Positions 1 through 7,327 of a stretch of DNA of 19,911 nucleotides are shown here, one piece after another. The first letter of the stretch is position 1, and each line of letters starts with the position of its first letter. This DNA is from Acanthamoeba lenticulata. Taxonomy: Eukaryota > Discosea > Longamoebia > Acanthamoebidae. Both the position numbers and the translations under genes were made by a program. Under the pieces are notes generated by a model. The model was not told the origin of the DNA and searched no databases. It saw only the letters and a program-made list of their open reading frames with translations. The stretch is taken from contig NAVB01000906.1 in the NCBI GenBank assembly GCA_002179805.1, forward strand, positions 1 to 19,911. The letters are read 5' to 3'.

Positions 1-1
1 A

Positions 2-202
2 ACCAGGGCTCCAAGCGAAACGGTCGGCGCGCTGCCGGAGGTGTGCGATGAACTTTGTCGAGTGCCGACCAAGATCTGGAAAGGGCCCGCCTATGCAGGC
101 CAGAGACAAGGCGGAGGGAGGTCGTTCATGACCCACCTCCTCAGCAGCAGGCGCAGACGAAGAAGGTGGATCGGCCGAGCGTCGAACCAGCAGTCATCAT
201 GA
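2..202 (+). other. possible 3' end of a plus-strand gene (truncated by window edge)
   Basis: Frame 2 is open from the first base to a TGA at 200-202, giving about 66 codons. The inferred peptide includes LPEVCDELCRVPTKIWKGP and ends in an Arg-rich stretch followed by SNQQSS. If real, it would be the last exon of a gene converging on the HEAT-like gene, whose stop is at 225. A second frame is also open for about 40 codons, and GC-rich DNA often lacks stops by chance, so this is weak. No domain is recognised. Confidence 0.25.
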
Positions 203-224
203 TGACGGAGCCGGTGGTGGCCGC

Positions 225-596
225 TCACAAGATGTTCCACTTGCCGGTGCGATCGTAGGACACGAGCGCGCGCCGCACCTGCCGCTTCACCTTGGGACAC
301 TTGTCGTTGCGCATGGAGCGCAGCGCGTCGATCACCTGCTCTTCGCGGGCCCGAGGCGACCCGTCGCACAGGGTGTGCAGCACCTGGTACCGCACTTGGT
401 CGTCGGGGTCGGAGGTCATCTCCAGCACGCGTTCCCACAACTGGTCGACCTCCTTGAGCACGCGGCACGGGCAGAACTCGCGTAAGGCCGCGAGCCGCTG
501 GCGCGCGTCAGCCGAGCGCGACTGGGCCAACAGCTCCTCGATGTCGGTGAAGCTCTCCTCGTCGGCGTTCTTCATGGTGCGGAAGGGGCGAGACAT
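225..596 (-). CDS. small HEAT/armadillo-like helical repeat protein
   Basis: Single uninterrupted frame of 123 residues from ATG at 596 to TGA at 225-227. The composition is that of a helical repeat protein: an acidic start (NADEESFTDIEELLAQS), then alternating helices such as LWERVLEMTSDPDDQVRYQV and QVIDALRSMRNDKCPKVKRQ, each carrying the DP..VR or CPKVKRQVR turn typical of HEAT repeats. About two and a half repeats fit. Such repeats act as protein-binding scaffolds; no partner can be named. In-frame ATGs also lie at 668 (147 residues) and 575 (116 residues). I prefer 596 because the extra 24 residues from 668 (Pro/Thr/Ser-rich) look like untranslated sequence. No targeting signal or membrane segment is visible. 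It could be the last exon of a larger gene, but no convincing upstream splice site was found. Confidence 0.6.
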   Translation of the reverse strand: MSRPFRTMKNADEESFTDIEELLAQSRSADARQRLAALREFCPCRVLKEVDQLWERVLEMTSDPDDQVRYQVLHTLCDGSPRAREEQVIDALRSMRNDKCPKVKRQVRRALVSYDRTGKWNIL

Positions 597-814
597 GTTG
601 GGGTAGATGGTGGAGTTTGAAGGTGTTGTTTGGTGGACTTCAGGACACTGCCATGGCGGTGGCCACATAAGTCAGCCTTCTTCTCATCGTTTTCTCGGTT
701 CAAGAGTCGCTTCGCTGAACCGTTCAGCTGAAGAATGACAGGCATGTAGATAAAATCAACCAATAAAACATTTGTTTGAAACGAATAATTTAATAAATAA
801 AAGGAAAAAAAAGC

Positions 815-2118
815 TTAGTCGTCGCTCAGCACGTCGACGGTGACGGACAGCGCATTGCCGAGGCCCTTGAAGACGCTACCAGCGACCTTGCCAGCCTTCT
901 TGCCCACCTTGCCCTCCTTCTTCTTCTTGCCGTCCTTGTGCTTCTTGGCCTCCTTGTCCTTCTTCTTGTGCTCCTTGCCGTCGTGTCCATGTCCGTGTCC
1001 GTGTCCGTACGCGTCATGCGCCACCACCGGGTGGCCATGCGCGTCATAGCCGCCAGCGCCGTACATCGGCTGCTGCTGCTGCTGTGGGTAGCCGGCCTGC
1101 TGGGGCGGGTAGCCGTAGGGCTGCTGCTGGGGCGGATAGCCGGCCTGCTGGGGCGGATAGCCGGCCTGGTGCTGCTGCGGCGGGTAGCCGGCCTGCTGGG
1201 GCGGGTAGCCGTAGGGCGGCTGCTGCTGGGGCGGGTAGCCAGCCTGCTGGGGCGGGTAGCCGGCCTGCTGAGGCGGGTAGCCGGCCTGCGGGTGCTGCTG
1301 CTGGAACTGCTGGTGCATCTGGTGCTGCTGCGCAGCGCGGCTGAGTCCAAAGTCGAGGGCCGTCAGGCCCACCTGTGCATGGCGAGAGAGAGGACAGTCC
1401 ATCAGATCGATGATGATGGTGGTTGGGGGACGTTGGGGAGGAGAAACAAAAAGTAAAAATAAAATAAAATAAAATAAAATTGGAGGGCGTCTCACCTGGA
1501 TCTCGCCGTGCTTGGCGTTGTGGAGAGTGTACCACTGGAGCTTCTCCTCGCCCTGGAACAGGTCGTCCAGCGCCAGGCTCACATTGCCCAGAGGATCGTC
1601 TGCACGTGCATACCCACCGTGAGTAGGAGAAGACAAACCAAAAAGAAATTTAACAAATTAAAAAGTAAAAAAAAAGAAAATAAATAAAAAGGCTCAGTTT
1701 TGTAGAGTGGAGGAAAGCGTGTACGAGAAGAGAGCATGTCCCAGTCGTAGACGTGGAAGGAGAGCTGCTTAACGGTGGGCGTAGAGCCCAGTTCGAACTC
1801 GAACGATTCATTCCAGCTCGGGTTCAGCTGATGTGGTTGTGTCAGCGAGCGTAAAATGATTTTTCTCCTTAGAGGGGGGTACACACCGTCTTCTTGATGG
1901 TGGCTGTTTTGTTGAACTTGCTCTTCTCTTCGCCAGCAACGGCAACGACACAGTACGGATCCGACTTTCCTAAACACACATTAATTACGGTTAGCATCAA
2001 ATCTACTCGAGATTATTATTAAATTGGAAGAGAGCGAGACAATCAATCTAATCGTACCGTTGCTATCGGCCGCAACCAGGTTCCTCGCGCTGATGACACG
2101 AACGCGCACCTTGCCCAT
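815..2118 (-). CDS. C2-domain protein with XYPPQ-repeat and Lys-rich tail
   Basis: Five exons on the minus strand, 2118-2058, 1969-1887, 1827-1725, 1599-1496 and 1372-815, total 909 nt with every junction in frame, giving 302 residues. Residues 1-130 form one C2 domain. It starts [18 protein letters not shown] and contains [18 protein letters not shown] and [14 protein letters not shown]. All five loop aspartates expected for calcium binding are present (D18, D24, D76, D78, D84), so calcium-dependent phospholipid binding is likely. The next section has about nine GYPPQQ-type repeats, then a His/Gly segment (HGHGHGHGH), a Lys-rich block ([17 protein letters not shown]) and the ending [22 protein letters not shown]2 followed by a Pro/Gln/Tyr-rich tail is a known layout in amoebae and plants (for example SRC2-like proteins). 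Role inferred: peripheral membrane sensor or scaffold. There is no signal peptide or membrane segment. The stop TAA is at 815-817. Confidence 0.85.
1067..1290 (-). repeat. GYPPQQ-coding tandem repeat
   Basis: Inside the last exon of the C2 gene, an imperfect repeat of 18-33 nt encodes eight GYPPQ units and one GYPQQ, separated by QA, QHQA or QPPY linkers. The plus strand reads as repeats of gcgggtagccggcctgctg. The repeat creates long open frames on both strands, including a Leu/Gly/Arg-rich plus-strand frame that is a shadow. Confidence 0.9.
1456..1480. repeat. (AAAAT)5 microsatellite in C2-gene intron
   Basis: Five perfect copies of AAAAT lie in the intron 1495-1373 of the C2 gene, near the donor side. 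Confidence 0.85.
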
Positions 2119-2525
2119 CTTCTTTCGTGTGCCGAAAACGTGAACTGCTGCCGTCAACGAGACGCCCCCTTTTTCCGCTACAAACTGTTGTCGTTTTGTC
2201 CGGAGTTAAAGGAGCGAGAAGGCAGAGCACGCCCCGACTGACACCCTTCCGTGAACTAGGCGGCCGCGCCCTGGGCATCTTGAGCATGTGTCGTCCAGGC
2301 CCTTCTCGTTGGAGATCACGGCCTGATGATGGAATCAACAACGAAGGCATGCCTCGAGTGATCGGGTAGCCAAAAGGAAGCGGTCCTTGCCCAGAGCCCT
2401 CGTGACTCTTTGATCAACCCCCCCCAAAACCCTCTCTTGCCGCGATGGGCGATCTGGTCTAGAAGAATACAAGTGTGAGCAGCCAGTGCTTGGCTGTGAC
2501 TTTACATTTGAGCAACGAAGGCTGC
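2119..2525. other. intergenic region upstream of the C2 gene
   Basis: About 400 bases between the C2 start codon and the stop of the secreted-protein gene. Short open frames occur on both strands but none has protein-like composition or fitting splice sites. A run of eight C lies near 2418-2425. It presumably holds the C2 promoter and the 3' end of the neighbour. No recognisable promoter element was found. Confidence 0.5.
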
Positions 2526-3067
2526 TCAGTGCCTCCTCTTGCGGGCCTCTTCGGCCTTGGTCTTGAGGATCCGCTCAGCCTCGGCGGCGGGCAAGGGCTC
2601 CCGGTTGCCAACTTGGCCGTCATCGCGCCTGAGGCTGAGGCCGTCGTTGGCACCGGTACGCGCGCCGGACTGGAGCACGGCCTCACGAAGACGCTGGGCC
2701 TGCTCCTGCTTCGTGCGCCTCACCTGGTCCTGCGAAACGCCATCGGCCGCGTTCCTCTTCCCGCTCTTGGCCAACGCTGCCTGGAGACGTTCTGCCGCCT
2801 GCTCTTCGGACAGTTTGTGGTAAGCATATTTTTATAAAAAAATTATTAAAAAAAAGATAAATATAAATATTTATTGACTTAAAAATAAGGCAGGCGTACG
2901 GCTTTGGTGTTCAGTTGCGGATGAAGGAGTGGATTAGGACGAGACGGCTGCGATAGGTCGTTGTCCTCCGTCGCACGGAGCTTTTTCGCGTGCGCCGCCC
3001 CCACAAGGCAAACGAGCCCAAGGGCCACCACCAAGCACCACAGCGCCAACCGGTTCATCTTCATCAT
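2526..3067 (-). CDS. small secreted or ER-lumenal protein, two exons
   Basis: Exon 1 is 3067-2900 and exon 2 is 2798-2526, joined through an AT-rich intron with donor GTACGC and acceptor GAGCAG. Both ends are phase 0, giving 146 residues. The start MMKMNRLALWCLVVALGL continues as a clear signal peptide ending near AHA, with cleavage expected before KKLRATEDND. In-frame ATGs at 3067, 3064 and 3058 are all compatible. The mature protein is small, basic and charged: exon 2 begins AAERLQAALAKSGKRN, includes QVRRTKQEQAQRLREAV, and ends KAEEARKRRH before a TGA. There are no cysteines after the signal peptide, so it is not a disulfide-rich secreted peptide. No family is recognised. If the intron is not spliced, the frame reads on to TAA at 2879, giving a 62-residue secreted peptide and leaving the downstream frame without an ATG. 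The spliced model explains both open frames and is preferred. Confidence 0.6.
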
Positions 3068-3125
3068 AGTCCAGTGTTTGCGAGTTGTGTCCCGGTTGTT
3101 CTCGCGGGACGATAAATTACCCCAG

Positions 3126-3133
3126 TGTCGACA
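3126..3133. promoter_or_regulatory. TGTCGACA palindrome upstream of the secreted-protein gene
   Basis: Perfect 8-bp palindrome (10 bp as GTGTCGACAC, 3125-3134) 58 bp upstream of the ATG at 3067. The same 8-mer occurs twice upstream of the next gene. A regulatory role is inferred only from position and recurrence. Confidence 0.3.
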
Positions 3134-3239
3134 CGAAAGCGGCCGAAGGAGGTCTGGTGTGACTCCGACAGATAAAAATAAAAGATAATGATTGATTTTT
3201 AATGTGTACAAAAAACAGCAGACTAATACTCTGATGTGC

Positions 3240-5591
3240 CTAGTCGAGCAGTGTGCAGCTCTCAATCTTGATTTCGGCGCTGATGACCAGCCTGCCGTTC
3301 TCAGCGATCACGCCGTCCACCGCCAGCTTCTCAAGCTCGTAACAATGTCGCCAGAAGATGCCCGTCCGCCTGGAAAGGTCATGACAACAGACCACATCAT
3401 CAGCATTCTTGATCCCTTACAGAGAGAGAGAGAGAGAGGCCACGCACGCTTCGTCCAGCTGGGCGTCCGAGTGCTGCATCGATGCGCTCACCTTCTTGGG
3501 ATCCATCTGCCGAGAACGCCACAAACCCATCATCATCATCCTCATTAGCCCCTTCATCCTCTTCATCATCAGTATTACCAGCAAAGCCACTTACGTTTTT
3601 GATGTCGACCGCGAAAGAGGCGTTCATGCGCCAGCCCTTGGGCAGCTGGCGGGCGCGCTTGGAGACGGTGAGCGAGATGCCGAGCCAGCCCTCGTCCCGC
3701 ACCAGCGAGAGGCGCCAGGGCCACCCGCCCACGAGGAAGATGGGCGACTGGAAAAACTTCTCCGTCGAGCTGCAGACCTGCTGCCAGTCGGCCTGCCACA
3801 CATACCGCATCCCCAGCTTGTCCTTGACACAGTCGATGAGGGGCTGAATCTGGTAAAACTTGGCCTCTTCGAGCAGCTTCCACAAGGTGGCCTCCTCTCT
3901 GCAAACATCCCAGATATGTCGACATTTTACACGTCAGCATTTCTGAGAGACACTTGCTGACTCGTCGACAAAAAGTGTCATGGAGACGGCGAGGAGGGGA
4001 AGTGGCGGTTGCACACGGACCGTGGACTTACAGAGAGCTCGTTGCTGCGGAGGAAGTTGAGGACGAGGCCGAACACGGACGGGTCGCGATCGATAAAGAC
4101 GGCGTCGTGTTCGTCGCGGGTGACTTCGAACCGGCCAGAGAACATGCGCGCCAGCAGGTGTTCGGGGTCGTGGAGGAGCGTGCTACGCGTGGTCTCGAAC
4201 AGCTGACCGCCGATGTTGAGGCGGACCTTGTTGGAGGCGAACTGCTGGACGTTGGCCATGTGGGCCTTGTCCTCCTCCCACTGGCGGCGCTCATCCTCGA
4301 GCCGGGCGCGCTCGAGGGCGATCAGGCGCGTGGCGGCCTCGCGCTCGCTCTCGAGCTCGATCATCATCGACTCGACGTAGTCGACGACATGCGCGTAGCT
4401 CTCGTTGAGGTGCTTGGCCAGCAGCGCCCGCCGCTCGGCCATCTTCTGGGCCCATAGCGGAGCGGCCGCTTCTGCAGAGGCCCCCAAGAGGAGGAAGGCT
4501 CCCCCTGGTGACGACGACAGTGATGGCGCTGTGGCGGTTGCGACGAGTGGCGTTGGGGAGATGACAGAAGAAGAAGATGTAGCAGTGTGAGATGTCCCCG
4601 ACGCAGGATGCAACGAAAATGCGGATGTGGGCGAAAATGGGGGAACTGACCCTCCGGCAGGAGTGGGCGATGAGGACGTGGGTGACGAGGGGAGCGAAGA
4701 AGAGCAGGCAGAAGAAGATGGTAGAATCGATTGTGTGGAAGTAGAAGAGAAGGGGGCGGTCTCGGTTACCGAGTGTGCAGTTGTAACTGGGGCGAAGTGA
4801 GTGTGTTGCGGCGCGCTGCTGGGTAGGATGTGCGGCTGGTGACTTGCGCTCGTAGTGGGCAGATTTATGATGTTCTTGATGAGATGCGCCGAAGAGGGAG
4901 CCGGGGCCTGCACAGGCGAGGCTGCGGTCGCGGATGCATTGTCCTGCTGCTTGCGCTTGTGCGGCCCCTTCTTCTTGCTCTTCATCCACGCCGGCGTGGT
5001 CGAGAAGGGTTGCACGCCTCCAGCCAAGGAGGCAAGAGAAGGGGCGATCTTGGCCATAAGGGCGGGCTGTTGCTGGAGCGGCAGCAGATGAGCCAGCGGC
5101 AAGGGCTGCACGGGCGACGTTGTTGTGTCGGGAGAGGCCCGTCTTGCCGCTCGCGGGCTCGACGATTTGGCCGCCTTGCTCGCTTTAGTGGCAGATGAGG
5201 AGGAAGAGGAGGAGGAAGACGACGTGGAAGACGACGTTGCAGCAGCAGCAGCAAGCTCCGCTCTGGTGCTCTCTGGGCTGCCATTGCCCTCGTCTGATTT
5301 TCGTCGCTTCTTAGTATTGTTCACGACACGGTCTGGTATTTTGCGCTGCTGTTCTTCTTCCTGCGCTTCTTCCCCTTCCACATCCTCACCGGGAACCCGG
5401 TTGACCTCGTCGGTCTTGGAGGAGGAGGAGGGGGAGGAGGAACTGCGCTCCACTTCGCCGCCGCCGTCGGCAACGCTCTTATCTGCTGCCGCCGGCTTGG
5501 GGTCTCGTTTGCGCTTCCTCAGCTGCTCGTCGTGGTTGTTGCTGCCGTCGGCAGCCTCCTCTGCTGCCTTGTCGGCTACCGTAGGCTCCAT
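3240..5591 (-). CDS. low-complexity protein with coiled coil, T1-type BTB and C-terminal MATH-like domain
   Basis: Exons 5591-4015, 3898-3595, 3506-3421 and 3369-3240 give 698 residues with all junctions in frame; TAG at 3240-3242. Residues 1-395 are disordered and rich in Ser/Pro/Ala/Thr, with KRKR and KKKGPHKRKQ basic patches (possible nuclear signals). Residues about 395-450 are a charged coiled coil. Residues 455-545 are a potassium-channel-tetramerisation-type BTB domain (KVRLNIGGQLFETT, LARMFSGRFEV, VFIDRDP, LNFLRS, LLEEAKFYQIQPLI). Residues about 564-695 resemble a MATH domain (SPIFLVGGWPWRLSLV, LPKGWRMNASFAVDIKN, WRHCYELEKLAVDGVI, LVISAEIKIES). BTB domains of this type oligomerise and often bind cullin-3, while MATH recruits substrate, so an E3 adaptor is a reasonable inference. 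The first donor is ambiguous: GTAAGT at 4031 with an acceptor ending at 3895 also keeps frame but shortens the BTB helix region. The start ATG at 5591 (MEPTVADKAAEE) is the first in frame. Confidence 0.75.
3421..3438 (-). repeat. (CT)9 dinucleotide repeat running into a splice donor
   Basis: Nine CT units on the minus strand encode SLSLSL at the end of BTB-MATH exon 3 and abut the donor GTAAGG at 3420. A length change of one unit would shift the phase delivered to the next exon. Confidence 0.8.
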
Positions 5592-5731
5592 ATATGGCAG
5601 GGTCAGCGCTTGCGTGTGCGTTGGTGGGTTGGTAGTGGAGTGCCTCCCGCACGGCCACCCCGTGTCATGCACCAAGCAAAATGAGCTCGTGACGAGACAT
5701 GACTGCCCTGCCAACTAGTGTTTCCATAATC

Positions 5732-5739
5732 TGTCGACA
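5732..5739. promoter_or_regulatory. TGTCGACA palindrome, BTB-MATH upstream copy 1
   Basis: Perfect palindrome about 140 bp upstream of the BTB-MATH ATG. It is one of a pair and matches the copy upstream of the secreted-protein gene. Function is inferred, not shown. Confidence 0.3.
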
Positions 5740-5772
5740 AACCTACAGATTGCACCTTCCTGGTTGGTAGAT

Positions 5773-5780
5773 TGTCGACA
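5773..5780. promoter_or_regulatory. TGTCGACA palindrome, BTB-MATH upstream copy 2
   Basis: Second perfect copy, 41 bp from the first, about four helical turns, which would place both copies on the same face of the DNA. Confidence 0.3.
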
Positions 5781-5918
5781 GCTTCGGATTTGTCCGATGA
5801 ATTGCTGAATTCTCCGCGGAGAGTCCCGGCAATCCTTAATGTGGCAGACGCGTTGTCACGGGTTCGCAACGGTGCTGACGTGGCGCGGCATGTTGTTTGG
5901 TCCCCACCGCGTTTTACT

Positions 5919-7284
5919 TTACTTCTTCCGGAAGGTATTGTACTGATCGAGGAAGGTCTTGAGGAAGGACTCGTCGCGCTTGAGGCCCTTGAGCTCCATC
6001 ACCCGCTGGAAGTCGGCCTCGGTGCCGTCGGTCACGAGCGCCTGGTAGGTCTCCACGAGCGACTCCTGCGGCGTGATCACCAGCTTGAGCAGCACCTCGG
6101 CCCGTCCCATCGCCTTGTTCACATATTTCACATAGCTGAGCCCCAAAACAACAACAAAGGATTGATCAGTCAGCCATGTGTCGTGGTGCGTCGTGTGTGT
6201 GTCGTGGTGTGTCGGATGATGTCATGTGGATGGTGGCGCACCGGCGCGGAGGATCACCGCCCGCCTGGTTGAGCAGGGGCAAGTCGGCCAGGATCGTCTT
6301 GATGCTCGTCATGTCCAACAGCAGCTGCTCCGCGCCTGTGTGCGTGTGTGGTCAGAATCAAGGTGCACCTTCATGTTACATATAACAAAAAGGTACCGAT
6401 CTCCGAGATCTGACGGCACTTGTAGATGTTCTCGATGATGCGCGGGATGAACGATCTGCCGATGCCACATGATCACATCATCATTAACAAACAACACCCA
6501 TCATCACCACGCCCTGTGACGCGCGTGCGCAGTGGGGAAACGACAGAGAAAGGCGCGTACCCGACGAAGGAATCGCAGAAGAAGCGGAAGTGGGCGTCCT
6601 TGAGCCACACGCCGTACATCGGGATCGTCTGGCTGATGTACGTCGAGATCTGGTTCACGTACGGCGACTGTTTTGCATTTTTGTTCCAAAAAAGGAGGAA
6701 ATAAAGAGTCAGACAAAAAGTGATGGTGATGAGCAAGGGAGGAGACGCACCTGGTCACCAACGCTCTCCCACGTGTTCCAGGGCATCTTGGTCATGGAGA
6801 CGAGGGCCGGAGCCAGCCGGCCTTCGAGCCCTTGCACCAGCACCCGCACGGCCTTGGCCAATATGCTGCACCACCGCGGTCGTTGTTTTGGCGCTGAGCT
6901 CATCATAGATCGTGGGCGTGGGCGTGGGCGTGGGCGTGGGCGTGGGCGTGGGCGTGGGCGTGGGCGTGGGCGTGGGCGTGGGGGCACACGCGCGCACCTC
7001 TCAAACTCCTCCTTCTCCTGGCTAAAGTCGATGTCGACCAAAAAGGCCTGGTCGATGATGCCCCGGATCCTCTCGGCCTACCAACCGCCGTTCTCATCAG
7101 TCCAACGCAACAGAATGGAAGAAATTAGCAAATCAAAAGCTGCAAAGAGCAACGAACCATGGTGGAGGTGGTCTGCGAGAGGTAGTCGGCCGTGTTGATG
7201 ATGAGCAGCACCGTCCGCTCCTGCTTGTCCGTCAGCCCGCCCGTCCCCATACTGTTTCGCCCCCAAAATTGAAGTTAATATTTA

Positions 7285-7327
<43 letters not shown>

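Larger units (their letters stand above)
5592..5918. promoter_or_regulatory. intergenic region: BTB-MATH promoter and VPS53 3' end
   Basis: About 330 bases between two minus-strand genes, holding the upstream region of BTB-MATH and the 3' flank of VPS53. It contains two TGTCGACA palindromes, at 5732-5739 and 5773-5780, 41 bp apart. No protein-like frame was found. No TATA-like box is obvious at a standard distance. Confidence 0.5.

Noticed and set aside
938..1456. 172-codon plus-strand frame rich in Leu/Gly/Arg-Val
   Set aside because: Exact antisense of the GYPPQ-repeat exon; periodic composition arises from the repeat.
2475..2837. 120-codon plus-strand frame ending at a GTAAGC donor
   Set aside because: Hydrophobic, Leu/Gly-rich composition typical of an antisense shadow; the minus strand has charged, protein-like sequence. 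Kept only as a finding about dual splice signals.
3954..4457. 167-codon plus-strand frame
   Set aside because: Antisense to the BTB domain exon, whose sense strand has a clear conserved domain.
4291..4989. 232-codon minus-strand frame
   Set aside because: Shifted frame of the BTB-MATH exon with Cys/Arg/His-rich composition; the 578-codon frame continues into the BTB domain.
5125..5718. 197-codon plus-strand frame
   Set aside because: Antisense to the low-complexity part of BTB-MATH; poly-Glu/Ser is the complement of Ser codons and there is no domain.
6911..6982. Regular 6-bp array considered as a CRISPR-like or telomere-like repeat
   Set aside because: No spacers, unit too short, not a known telomere motif, and it sits inside a phased intron.
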